From contig QNQO01007592.1 in the NCBI GenBank assembly GCA_003290165.1, positions 186,001-250,000 on the forward strand: a stretch of DNA of 64,000 nt, written 5' to 3'. The notes under the pieces are model-generated. The model ran no database searches. It was not told the DNA's origin and was given only the letters and a program-made list of their open reading frames with translations. This document shows positions 33,029 through 44,339 of the stretch, in pieces. The position numbers and the translations under genes are program-made. Origin of the DNA: Berberis thunbergii. Its lineage: Eukaryota; Streptophyta; Magnoliopsida; Ranunculales; Berberidaceae. Each line of letters begins with the position of its first letter. Position 1 is the first letter of the stretch.

Positions 33029-33361
33029 ACCTGGAGAGTACGCTATTACCATGACCAGGCATACTAATGAAAAGAAATGATACTTATGAATATCGTTGTC
33101 TTACATGGAAATCCCATTGGATTTGAATATCCACATTGGTAAAATATGCCAAGTAAATATGAGTCATTTCTTGACTAAGCTCCTTCTAATGCAAGAGAAT
33201 AATTCTAGGGTGCCTTGTTAGGGGGCTTATTTTGGGTTTTTTTGGCACTTTTACCCATTCTGTGGATAGTGTTTGTAATTATGTTTTAAAGAAAAAGGGT
33301 AAAAGTGTAGAAAAAACCAAAAGAAACAAAAAATGCCCCAGAACAAAGGTTCCTAGACTTA

Positions 33362-34096
33362 GAGGGTGTTTGTTTTTGTTTCTGAATGAAGTCAGAAGTC
33401 TTAATAAGAAGTGGACCACCTTTTTTAGAGTGATTGGTTTTAGTTTTGATTAGAAGTTCTACTTCTGATTGAAGTAAGCAACATGGAAGTGCTTATCACT
33501 TAGCACTAAGTTTTGAGTAAGAAATTATTCCAATAATAACCTTAACATAATTTTGTAATGACAATTGCCGCCTCTATCTTCTTAAAAATAAGTAAGACTA
33601 AATTTTGACGGCACACCTTCATTCTCTTCACCAAGCATTGTGGTTTCTACCTACCTTCACACGAACTCGTTAAGAAACTTATCTATTTTATTTCTTTCTT
33701 TCTTCATATTTTTTTCTTTCTCTGTAATTTCAAGTTTTTCTTTATCTCTTCAACTCTCTCTCTCTCATGTATATTTCAACTCTCCATCTTTGGTCATATT
33801 TCAATATTCTTGTAATGAAAGGTATTGTAACATTCTTTTTCTTCATCTCTTCAACTCTCTCTCTCTCATGTTTATTTTCAACTCTCAATCTTTGGTCATA
33901 TTTCAATATTCTTGTAATGAAAAGTATTGTAATATTCTATAGGATTTGAATAATTATTGGGTGTGATTTTAAGCACAATATTTATGTCATAAATTTTTTT
34001 AGTTTAGTGGGACAAAATTGTCAAACGGTTCCATTTCAATATTTCCAACTCCACTTAAAAATTAGCTTTTAAACACTTAAAAAAACAAACGCCCTC
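33362..34096. mobile_element. PIF/Harbinger-like MITE
   Basis: Inverted ends GAGGGTGTTTGTTTTTG (33362) and AAAACAAACGCCCTC (ending 34096) are bordered by TTA on both sides (33359-33361 and 34097-34099), the typical 3-base target of this superfamily. No transposase frame is present. Two tandem copies of a roughly 95-base unit with a (CT)n stretch and TTTGGTCATATTTCAATATT lie inside (33745-33937). Confidence 0.75.
33745..33937 (+). repeat. Tandem duplication of about 95 bases
   Basis: Both copies contain CTCTTCAACTCTCTCTCTCT, TCTTTGGTCATATTTCAATA and TTCTTGTAATGAAAG. They lie inside the MITE at 33362-34096. Confidence 0.8.
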
Positions 34097-34099
34097 TTA

Positions 34100-35144
34100 T
34101 TCAACGCACGAATACCAATTTGCCAGCTACTGTGACCGAATGGCTGAGCAGTAAAAGCTCCCTGTTGCGGGTGATTGATAGGATTGTGTTGTCATTGTGC
34201 TTCGATGTATGAGATTGTTTGCATTTGGCTTACCAGTGAGGTTTGTTGAGAGGGAAAGGAAGGTATGGAAATTGTTGGTTTTGTTTGAAAGGGGATTGGA
34301 ATGTGTTTATGTATGGCCATTGAAGAACTGGTGGGCATTCACTCAACACTACCATGTGATTGGTTATTTCTTTTTGTCAAGATCCTCACCGTTTTGGTCT
34401 CCATCTTTCTTGCTCTGTTCATCAACAGCATCAAATAAAATACAAACCACGTACAAAGGGGGTTAAGAAGAATCAACTGCGATTTTCATGTTTGAGCTGA
34501 AATAGAAGGAGATATTCCCTATTGTCACTTCCAATCATGGAATGTGATTTCTAGAAATGCGTAGAAATTTTACGGAATATTTTTTATTTTGAAGTTTTTG
34601 AAATCTCACTCGAAATTCAAAATATGTAAAAATTTTTTTAGAAAAAAATAAATATTTTAATCTTTGTACGGTGTAACATGCTATAATATTATTTTAGTAT
34701 AATAAAAATTTGGTATGTGAGTAATTATTATATAATATATAGTTTGTATGACACTACGAGTTGTGTGATACTTTTTGTGTAGTATTTAAGAGTTCAAAAT
34801 ATATAACTTATATTTTTAAAATTCGAAATCACATTTAAAATTTTACATTTTTCTACACAAAACAAAGTATATCTTAAAATTAGGAAATTGAAATTAACTC
34901 GAAAAAAAAAAACTCAATTTCCAATAACATGGATTAATAATAATATTCTATAAATCTTTGAAATGCTAAAAGAATGGATTAATAATAATATTCTATAAAT
35001 TTCGAAATGCTAAAAGGCCACCTTATGTTTTCCTTTAGAACTTGTAGAAAAGACCCGAACAACCAAGCTGAAAGGACTACTATCTCACAATAAAGAGAAA
35101 GCAAAAGTAGCACCACTCTGTTGAATATTGAGAGCAGGAATTCT
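34100..35144. other. Intergenic DNA, no gene seen
   Basis: No supported gene. AT-rich after 34560. A short direct repeat AATGGATTAATAATAATATT occurs at about 34975-35000 and 34930-34950. Confidence 0.5.
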
Positions 35145-35312
35145 AAATGTCGAGGAAACCAGCGAGGAATCCAGCGAGGGGAGTGAGGTGGAGGGAGGGG
35201 AGCCATTCACCCCCTCGAGATGCGTGCAAGAAAATTTAACGTGCGCATTTCGAGGAAAATGAAGGGCTCCCCTCCCTCCACCTCACTTCCCTCGCTGGTT
35301 TCCTCGACATTT
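35145..35312. mobile_element. Hairpin MITE, copy 1 of 3
   Basis: Inverted arms AAATGTCGAGGAAACCAGCG at 35145 and its complement ending at 35312, with more pairing inside (GTGAGGTGGAGGGAGGGGAG against CTCCCCTCCCTCCACCTCAC). The same CGAGGAAACCAGCGAGG arm recurs in two copies in the permease intron at 37950-38211. Confidence 0.75.
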
Positions 35313-35549
35313 AGCTTTGCTCTATTGAGAGACTAAAGTATATTTTCATTTTCCACGATCTCCCATCTTTTTATATATGTAAAATTTCTCACTCTCTCTC
35401 TCTTTTTTTTTTTTTTTTTAAATAAATATTTATTGCTTGAAAAAAATCTTTTACATTAGTCGGGGGTACAAGATGACTTTACCCGATAAAAAGAATCAGA
35501 GGACATACATCATAGCAAACCCAAAATAAATACTGACCAAACCCCTAGA

Positions 35550-35960
35550 TCAATGTCTGCACTTGCTGTTACTTTTCTTCATTCTAGATGATCTTCGAGG
35601 AAATACCTTGATATCTTTGAAGTCCGTCGCATCAAATCTTTTCGATAATCGAAGTTGGTCTGTCTTTAAACCTGACACTAATCTTGACCTAATGGTGTAT
35701 TCATCAAAATCTTCTTCATCAGAACTGATTGTATCTGAAATGTCGGTATCGGTTTTCATTTTGGTTTCGCTGTTATCATTACGAACCAAATAGTTAATAT
35801 GTTTTTTATCCGGTGCTTCAAGTACTACTGCGTCCACTAAAGTTTCATCATCTTGTATAATACCCACATCTGCTGGAACCCCTACCTTCCGGTCATGCAC
35901 CTTATCACCACTATGAACGCGAGTCTGAACACCAACTAAGATTTTTATCCGGTGCTTCAA
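35550..35960 (-). CDS. Hypothetical acidic protein, possibly a gene fragment
   Basis: A 136-residue open frame with EDFDEYTIRSRLVSGLKTD, DFKDIKVFPRRSSRMKK and an acidic serine stretch SDTISSDEEDFDE. Codon use looks coding-like and the frame ends in a basic tail. I do not recognise a domain. Its upstream part overlaps a 138-base tandem duplication (35804-36050), so the frame may be part of a broken gene or repeat. It has no clear neighbours in function. Confidence 0.35.
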   Translation of the reverse strand: MKHRIKILVGVQTRVHSGDKVHDRKVGVPADVGIIQDDETLVDAVVLEAPDKKHINYLVRNDNSETKMKTDTDISDTISSDEEDFDEYTIRSRLVSGLKTDQLRLSKRFDATDFKDIKVFPRRSSRMKKSNSKCRH

Positions 35961-36050
35961 GTACTACTGCGTCCACTAAAGTTTCGTCATCTTGTACAAT
36001 ACTCACATCTGCTGGAATTCCAGTCATGCACCTTGTCACCACTAAGATTT
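35804..36050. repeat. Tandem duplication, period about 138 bases
   Basis: TTTTTATCCGGTGCTTCAAG and the next 90 or so bases at 35804 recur at 35942 with few changes (for example TTTCATCATCTTGTATAATA against TTTCGTCATCTTGTACAATA). The shared ACTAAGATTTTT at both borders indicates a direct tandem copy. Confidence 0.8.
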
Positions 36051-36541
36051 TTCTCTCTAGCTAATAGCTTAAACGTTTTAAGTAAATGTCAATTTAACAT
36101 GGTATCTAAGGCATTTTCTAGTATTGTTTTTGAGCTTAGTTGAAGGGACTGCTATTATCTCCATATATAGGCTTAGACCACTGTATATGTGATATATATA
36201 TTTGCGGTTAGTGAAAGATACAGTGTATGGCAATGTTAAGATGGTATCAAAGAATTGGTCTTCAGTGGTCGTGGAAACTATTAAGCCTTGTACAATATAT
36301 TTTTTCCAGCATGAGTTTATAAGAGGCTTTTATTTGTCTAATTATATTATTGAACCGAAAAATAGCCCAATGATACGTGCAACACACATCAATTTTTCAA
36401 ATTTAACTGAGGTTTCTTGAATTAGGGAGCTGAGAAAGTGAATTTACAATTATTTTAATATTTCCATTTTCCATTAAACAATCTCTAGTTCTTGATCTTA
36501 AATTAACAAGTACAATTACACGTACACATAGATGCAGTAAG

Positions 36542-39500
36542 TTATTGGGCATGAGAGTGACCGTATGTCTTCTTCACCGATTCGATCAGTCCCTGAATGG
36601 ATCCAGCAGCAGCGACGAGCGTAACAACCAGGCAGGCCCAACATAATATTTTCAGCCATGTCCACGTAGCCGAGTACTTGCGGATCTTGGCCTGTGAAAG
36701 GTACATCTCTACTGGGAAATACACTGTTAATGGATAAAATGAAGCTGCACCCAATAGGCCTACAAAGTCGTTGAAGAACGGTAGGAGCATTGCAATCACA
36801 GCAGTCAGGATCACGTATATCGTCCTCCACACCAGGCGAAACAAGTTTATGTAGCATTCACCAATGCATGGCATATGTAGAGCGTAATCAGTAGTTATAA
36901 ATCCACTGTCTGGCCAGCGGCTAGAAGCCCATTTTTCGACAAATCCAAATATGGGTTGGCAGAACACCTGGATGCATGAAATGCAAAGTTCAGAATGGCC
37001 ATCACATTCATATAGATTTGCACGTGCAATTAAAGTTGCAGTACCTGGTAGGCTCCAACGAGATGGACCACGATACAAACATTGGCAAAGTCAACAAGCC
37101 AAAAGGGCTCGTAGAAACCAAATCCAGTAAGAAAGTTTCCAGGTGCATCGTTTCCAAATGCAGCGTAACCAATGCAACCACAAAGCACATAGAACACAGT
37201 AGTGACCGCAACCCCGTTGAATGATGCCTTTTTCATGACTTGGTTTTCTGGAGGACTCGATTTTAGTGTGTCCTGCAATCAACATCGCGTCAAGGTTAGA
37301 CTAGTAGCCAAAGTTTCGAAATTAGTGATTGAAATTCTACACTTTAGGATAGAAACTCATGTATTGAATCAACATACATGCTGCGTATAACCTATGAATA
37401 AGAACCGCGATAAATGGTTTCAGGACCTTTAGGAACTACATGGAACTAGGGGTGTGTTTGGTTGCATGGAATCTTATGTCATGGGAATTCATGAGGGGAC
37501 CACTACATTTTAGGCTAAATTGATATATCACTTCACATTTACCATTTGACCACCATTTGATTTTGTAATCAATGGTGGGAATGGAAGTCCCATAAACATG
37601 AAAATCTCACTCCTTGGCCCCCCAAGGCATATGATTCTCATGTTCATTGAGACTTTCATTCCCACCATTGATCACAAAACTAAATGGTGGATGTGGAGTA
37701 ATATATCAATTTAGCCTAAAATGTAGTGGTCCCCTCATGAATTCCCATGGTATAGGATTCCATGCAACCAAACACACCCTAGGATTATTGACAACCCAAG
37801 TTAGACTGAGATGAGGTCCAACAATTGACCACCCAAGCATCTCAAACTGGGCCAAGCTGGACCATCTGATTTTGGCATATTTTATCAGAAAAGGCCCACC
37901 AATAAAATTGATCATGTTTTATGAGTCCATACGAGCTTGGCCAACTGGTGAGGAAAACAGCGAGGGGGACCCTCTCCATCTCCATCGTGATGCATGCGTC
38001 CCATCTCTTGCACGTATCAGGAGGGAGATGGAGAGGGTCCCCTCCCTCCCTCGCTGTTTTCCTCGAAAATTAGAATTAGTTTAGAGGAGTAAGGCTAACT
38101 GGCGAGGAAACCAGCGAGGGAGGGAGACCCTCAATCTCTTCGTGATGTGTGCAGGGGATGAAAAACACACATAGCGAGGGGGATGGAGGGTGGTCCTCGC
38201 TGGTTTCCTCGACAATTAGAATTTTCCAATCTATAGACAAACAGAGGCGTTTTTGACGGATACAATGGTTTCCTCACAATTGTGACTTTGATTGTTTGAT
38301 GTGTATAAGCTTACAGGGTTCCTGATGGAGACCACAGAAAGAAAGAAAGAAAGAAAGAAAGAAAGGCGATTCGGGGACCATTGGATGGGAATGACCGGTT
38401 TCGAAAAAGGCAACACATTAGATGGTCCTTCCTTCTCTAATCGAAAGAAATGGGGCCCACCCACCACCACCATGAAAATGAAAATGGTCCTTAATCATCA
38501 ATAAAACATGGACGCCCATGCAAAGTGGACCAGAACTCGATTCCTTGTTATGGATGATCATACAGTTTTCATCACTTTTTTCCTAAAGTGAAGTCTCACT
38601 TTGATGCATGTTTGAACTTTCAACTTCTTTTTCCATGTTTCTCGAATTTATTCCATACGTACATTCTTTGTCTAAAAAGAAACTTCTTTGAATATGTTTC
38701 CAGGAAGGATGGATGAATAATTCTTAATGTCAGCCTCGTCGATATCTATGCTTAAGAAGATGAATTCTAACCAGAGGCTTATATAAATAATTAAAGATAA
38801 TATTTTTGTTTTAAAGGGGCATACAAATTTCAGGCGTTACTTAATTCGCATCTAACTAGCAATAAGAGGCATACTTTCCACTTATAGTAACATCTAGAAA
38901 ATAATTGCATTATTTATCTGCCACATCTTTATTTTATTATTATTATTTATAGAAATATTCAGACCTTAAAATTTGATTTTTAAGTGGCCAAATCAATACC
39001 CTGAACATTTTAAGAATGATAAAATTGGTTGTACTCAAACTTTTAGCGTATTTTGATATTTAGAGTTCATCAAAAAATGGTTTATGAACTATAGACTGTT
39101 TTTGTTAACATAATATATATATTTCATTTTTTTTTCCATAAAAATACTATTTAAATAATATATATTCAATAATTTTAAAGTGTATTGCTAGCTATCATCC
39201 TTATCTTTGTTCAAAAGAGTTAGGTCCTCAAAGTTTCAACATCCATGTATGGATAATGAAGCAAAGTGATAATAATTGAAGCATTAGTAGATTTTTATTT
39301 CTTGAATGCATTTAATGGGTTAATTGATAGAGTTGAAAAAAAAAAGAGAGGCTTCAAGTTCTTAAATAACACTGCCAGAGCAAACCGTTGGAACTCATGA
39401 ACATATAATATACAGAGCATTCAAAGCAGTAAAAACATGTATTCATTGATATATCCTATATACGTATCTGCATAAGAAATTTATATATACCTGTATTTCA

Positions 39501-40790
39501 ACAAGGACAGTAGAGAAAGCATAAGCAAAAGCAATGTTTCCTATGGCCTGGAAGGTACGCCAAACCTTCTCTGACCCTGATACGTCAATGCCTACTGTTA
39601 CTCCTGTGAGTGTTGTCCTCACTTTGTGCCCATCTTCTGCAAATAATCATACATCCACCATCAACCCAAAATTATATTTCTTGATCACAATTTTATAACC
39701 AAAACCATGCTCAAGGAAACAAAGCAAATAAGTGTACGCAACACGCTCAAAATTTGCTGATACAGAATAGGCAATAAACAAAAACCACACACAATGAACA
39801 AAAAGAAAATGGAAAGCTAATTTACACATGGGGGGATTACCTGCAAGTTTGGCAGCAGAGAGGCCAAGGCCTATGGAAGCGTAGGTAAAAGACATAACAG
39901 CTGCTAGAATAGAGAGCCATGAAAGTTTGTGAAAGTTTGGTATTTGAGATAAGATGATCTGAATGGCACCAAATATCATCATGAATGGATTGTTTGATGT
40001 GGTGCACTTCACTTGATGACCATCCTCATGGAAACAGTTCGATCTTTTTACGGCCCTGAGCAAAGAAACAGCAATAATGATATCATCATTAATGAGCAAT
40101 ATATATATATATGATGTTATATTAGATGCTAATGGCTTTGATTTTCTTACGCCATGCTGATTGATGCTGTGATGGTGTAACCAATAGTTATCCCTACAAG
40201 ATTTCCGTATTGGGCTATTCCACATAATTTGTTTTTCATGCCACCTACCAAAATAATGGAAACAACAAATAAATCAATAATGAAAAACAAAATACATTAT
40301 ATTTCATTAAAATGAGTTATGGAGGTGTTTGTTGTACCTAAGTTAGCACTCACAACATCCATGTAAGTATAGTTTCGCTTGCCAGTAATTGGATCAGGTG
40401 TCCGATAACAGTCTGCAAGTAGAGTGGAAGTGAACCAAGTGACGAAGGAGAAGGCTAAGAGAATGGCAGGCCCAGCAACCCAGCCCAGCTGAGCTATAGC
40501 CCAAGCTAGAGATAACACTCCAGAACCAATCACAGCAGTTATAATATGAGCACTTGCAGTCAGCAAAGTCCCTTCGCAACCCACCAATAACAATTAAATC
40601 AAAGTAGATAACATGAAGTCATCAAGAATCCAAATCATCAAACAAAGAAAATACAAAGAGCTACCATACCAGTTCTTTTTTCGCGACCATCATCGTCGAC
40701 GTTTTTATGGAAATCTCCCATCTCTAGAGTTGGATGGTGAGCTGCTTGTTCATTGAACAAGCTGCTCCTCTTCTGCATCTCAATACCCAT
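36542..40790 (-). CDS. AAP: Amino acid permease (AAP family), intact, seven exons
   Basis: Proton-coupled amino acid importer of the plasma membrane (AAAP family). Exons on the minus strand by GT-AG signals: 40670-40790, 40338-40571, 40151-40244, 39841-40055, 39491-39636, 37045-37272, 36542-36967. They total 1464 bases and join in phase without a stop, giving 487 residues, a usual AAP length. The N-terminus is hydrophilic (DDDGREKRTG). Membrane motifs follow: AVIGSGVLSLAWAIAQLGWV, GKRNYTYMDVVSANLG, AVKRSNCFHEDG, SFTYASIGLGL, RTFQAIGNIAFAYAFS, LCGCIGYAAFGNDAPGNFLT, VVHLVGAYQVFCQPIFGFVE, NLFRLVWRTIYVILTAVIAM and LPFFNDFVGLLGA. The start at 40790 has an upstream TATA box. Intron 5 (2.2 kb) carries three MITEs. 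The exact AAP member cannot be set. Confidence 0.93.
37450..37779. mobile_element. MITE in permease intron 5, with TAG target duplication
   Basis: The inverted ends GGGTGTGTTTGGTTGCATGG and its complement CCATGCAACCAAACACACCC are perfect for at least 20 bases. Pairing goes further inward (GAGGGGACCACTACATTTTA against TAAAATGTAGTGGTCCCCTC, then TTTAGCCTAAAAT). TAG flanks both ends (37447-37449 and 37780-37782). The whole 330 bases can fold as a near-complete hairpin. It is PIF/Tourist-like. Confidence 0.82.
37950..38064. mobile_element. Hairpin MITE, copy 2 of 3
   Basis: Arms GAGGAAAACAGCGAGGG and CCCTCGCTGTTTTCCTC pair, with inner arms GACCCTCTCCATCTCC and GGAGATGGAGAGGGTC. It lies in permease intron 5 and belongs to the same family as 35145-35312. 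Confidence 0.75.
38102..38211. mobile_element. Hairpin MITE, copy 3 of 3
   Basis: Arms GCGAGGAAACCAGCGAGG and CCTCGCTGGTTTCCTCG. It starts about 40 bases after copy 2, and both are followed by AATTAGAATT, so the pair may have arisen by local duplication or by repeated insertion at the same kind of target. Confidence 0.72.
38337..38364 (+). repeat. (GAAA)7 microsatellite
   Basis: Seven uninterrupted GAAA units in permease intron 5. Confidence 0.9.
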
Positions 40791-40874
40791 TTTTCTCTCG
40801 TATCTCTTGTAACAAACTCTAGCTCTTTGCTTTGAGTGTGTTGCATGTGAGTTTGGAGAGGACAGATTAATGTG

Positions 40875-40882
40875 TATATATA
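40875..40882 (-). promoter_or_regulatory. Candidate TATA box of the amino acid permease
   Basis: TATATATA, read TATATATACAC on the minus strand, lies about 85 bases before the ATG at 40790. That leaves a leader of about 50 bases for a start site 30 bases downstream. Position and sequence fit a plant core promoter. Confidence 0.55.
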
Positions 40883-40890
40883 GAAGTGAG

Positions 40891-43800
40891 GAGGGGAATT
40901 AAAGACATAAAAAATGGGAAGAAAAAGGTGAGGTAGTGTGTTCATAATAATTAGTAAAATGAAGTGAGGACACCTGCATACAATATAAGCCGATAATAAA
41001 TTGATAAACAAACAGGCCCTAGGTATTTAGGCAGTATTGAGTAATGATCAAATTAAGGGGGCACACACATTTGATGGTGGTGGTGGTTTCAGCTGAAGTG
41101 TGGGTGAAACCCCACTTTTGGGATTGGTATAATCTGACCATCCACTGAAAAGGTTGTGGTGGTGACCAATCAATTGACTTGAGACTTTGGTCGTCTTACT
41201 TCATGATGATGATTTTTAAACAGCAAAGCGCTTAACCCTTTTTTTTTTTTGTGGTGAAGATGAATTGAAGTCCAATTTTGTTGACTGCTCCATGGGCAAC
41301 AAGGTCGTTGTTATGTTAAATTTTAGTGGCGAAATGTAGTGTTGCTTAAGTGTATGGTATCGACAATTAAGGTTGGATCTCTAGATGTGGGGTGGCAATT
41401 AATTCCGGTTCATGTTTGGTTCTACAGTTTGTTTTGTATATATGATGTTGGGAGATTGGGTTGGAAGCACAAGTTCAGTAGATAGTGGCTGTAGACTAGT
41501 AATGTTTTAACAGGTTCAAAAACATACATATGGCTATTTATTGTCATTGTTGTTTTCAAAAACATACAGGTGCACTATTGGAAGGATTATGATGCATGTT
41601 TTCAAAATTTCCTGGTGAAGGTTCTATTTGTTTTGCTAAATCTCGTGAATTATTATTTCACATGTTGTTACTATAGCCTCTTTGGTGAAGGTTCTTAATT
41701 AGCTCTCGTACGTTATTATTTGATGATCAATTATGAGAATTGAAAGATTAGGCAAATGGATAAATTAGGAGTTATGGTTGAAAACAGGAATCGGATAACT
41801 ATTCAACCTTCATTCAACATTTTCTTTTTGCTCTCCTTCTTGCACTTTGGATTCCTTAATTAGACCAACAGGATAAGTTTTGATACTCGTGTTCTTCACC
41901 AAACATACTATATAATCAACTGTTTTTCATACTTGGCACCTATAATTAGAGCAGTTTAGTGTTAGTAGACAATGATATGGTGTCTCTCAGCTAGTTTCCT
42001 TCTCCATAAAAAACTAGACCGCTTTAGGATTAGATAATTGATGCTAATCTCGAACATACTAAACTGAGAATAGCTAGGGGTTCCCTAGCACCTTTTGTAA
42101 AGATAAGATAAAAATTTTCAAAAGGGAAGTAAAAGTTCTTAATTGATAGTCGATATAATAATATAATATATCAGTTGATAGATCGATATAATATATCAGT
42201 TTTATCCAAAAGAAAACTGAAGAAGAATCCAAATTAGGAATAAATGAAACCAGCAAAGACAGAGATAGTGGGCATGTAGAATTTAATCGAGGAATTGAAT
42301 TCATGTCTAGCTTGCTTGGTTGAAGCAGGAGCCACCTACACTCTCTTGTCTTTAGTTATAAAAAATAAACACCAAATACAGAGTTTTTCAGTGTTCTCCA
42401 AGAGTGAGGAGACAAAGAAAACCAGAGGAGATAGACAGACCTATAGAGAGCCTTAATTTCCTCACGATGTGTTGTTATTTGAACCTCCTCAATAATTGTC
42501 ACGGATTTCTTCATTCTTCTCTCATGTTCACTACTACTACTACTACTACTACCAATAATACTTTGTACCTTCTAAATATCTTGATATATGGTGCTCGATA
42601 AATGTTGGTACCATCCAATGTAATATGAAATAAATGAGTTTAAATTTACTACAATGTCATTGTGAGAAATACAGCCGCTTTTTGGAAATTTGTTTGAACA
42701 TTTGTTAATGATTTTTTGTTCGGAAATTTGTTTGAGCACTTGTAATGCTCTTTGTTTTCAATAATAACACTTGTAATGCTTAATTCAATTTACTATAATA
42801 GTTAACTAAAAAAATAGTTGTTGGGAAACTAATTTTCAGTGGATAATTTTTTGATGACTACCAAACATCTAAAGTTACGGTTGTGAGAAAATTATTTGCA
42901 ATTGCAACACACTAAACCACATTGAATCGTATAAGCTCAAAAGCAGTCCCTCAGCTAGTCAGCCCCCACCATATCGTGTTGTATTTGATGGCGTGTTTAT
43001 CTACATTTCCAGTCACATTTTTAAGGGATACCCAATGCTTTACATAATCGTATTTACAAGTACAAAAATCCTTACAAAATTATTAGGATTTGTGATTCTT
43101 TTTGGTGCTGACTCTAGTGAAATAATGAAGGTTATCCACACAAGCCACATCAAATGCTTTTGTACTTCAAGCATATAATGGTGAATATGTTCTTCTGCAT
43201 CCTTTCTCCAGATGTTGGGAGATGGAGGAACTGCTTAAGCTCGGACTATGTGCATGCATGATTGAAGCAAATGAGGAACAAAGTTGTTCTGTATTCCAAT
43301 GTAGTTTCTTGCCTGGGGAATGCTAATTTCACCAAATTTGGATGACCAAATTCGGATGTTTAATTTGTATTCCAACGTAGTCTGCTCCTTAATGTGTAGT
43401 ACTCAATTTTGCTGTCAATAGTAGCCTGAGTCTGATTTTGCATTCTTTCAATGCAGCGACTATTTGGCACCACATATTCTTTTCACTCACATCACCCATT
43501 TAATTTTATTTATTTATTTTTACCTGCTAACCTATAACACCACTCTTCTTCTTTCAATATCTTCTTTTCTCCAATCTTCTTCTTCCAACATCTTCTTTTC
43601 TCATTTCTCTTATTTTCTTCACTTCTCTTTTCCATCCCCATTCATAAGCACCCCAAAGTACCCCTCACACATCGTCTCCATACCTCGATCGAAATTGAAG
43701 ACGAAGTTGAAGAAAAAGAGCTAAAGTCCTTACAAGATTAAATCTAGTCCAATCAAAATCTCGACCCCGATTACACCATCGCTCCTATCCTTTTTCAGTT

Positions 43801-44339
43801 TTTTTCCTCGCCCTTGTGGAGGCATTTGCGATGACGGATTCTCTAATCGCAGAGGCCATTGCGAGGGCAAAAAAAATTAACCCTCGCGAAACCACCTGCA
43901 AGTGGAAGGTCACTCACATCCCCTTCAACCATCGGGTCTATAAATACTCTCCTAAAGTACGCATAATTAATGTTTCACCCATTGATATCATTGTCAATCG
44001 CTCTAGGAAAAAAACTTTTTACACCCTCTTTATCCCATTCTACACTCTCATAAAATGGAATGGGCTTTCGAAATCTCAGTGGTCATATAGAAGGCTAAAG
44101 GGGTAAAAGGCATTTCTCCAACTGAAAAATGAAAAGTATGGGTACTACGCCACCACTTCTCAGTCAATGCAATGTCATCATGCCTTTAGACCGTATTATT
44201 AAGAAAATGACTAATAGGTGTTGATAAAACTACTTGTTTAACCCGTACAGATCCCTCTAACGCACATATTTGTTTCCAACACTTGGAAACTATAGCAATT
44301 CCACAACACAATTTGATGTAGAACATATAGTTGAAATAA
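40891..44339. other. Intergenic DNA upstream of the permease
   Basis: No gene that I can support. A (CTA)n run of about 22 bases lies at 42531-42552. A plus-strand frame at 43816-44106 (MEAFAMTDSLIAEAIARAKK) is open for 96 codons but shows no family motif and is not called. The left 1-2 kb is the likely upstream regulatory region of the permease. Confidence 0.5.
42531..42552 (+). repeat. (CTA)n microsatellite
   Basis: Seven CTA units in a row, followed by AATAATA. Confidence 0.9.

Noticed and set aside
34130..34180. tRNA-like stretch GTGACCGAATGGCTGAGCAG followed by AAAGCTCC
   Set aside because: An A-box-like word is present but no B box or acceptor stem follows at the right distance, so neither a tRNA gene nor a SINE can be supported.
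43816..44106. 96-codon open frame on the plus strand
   Set aside because: No recognised motif, no splice or promoter context, and a lysine/arginine-rich composition from AT-rich DNA.
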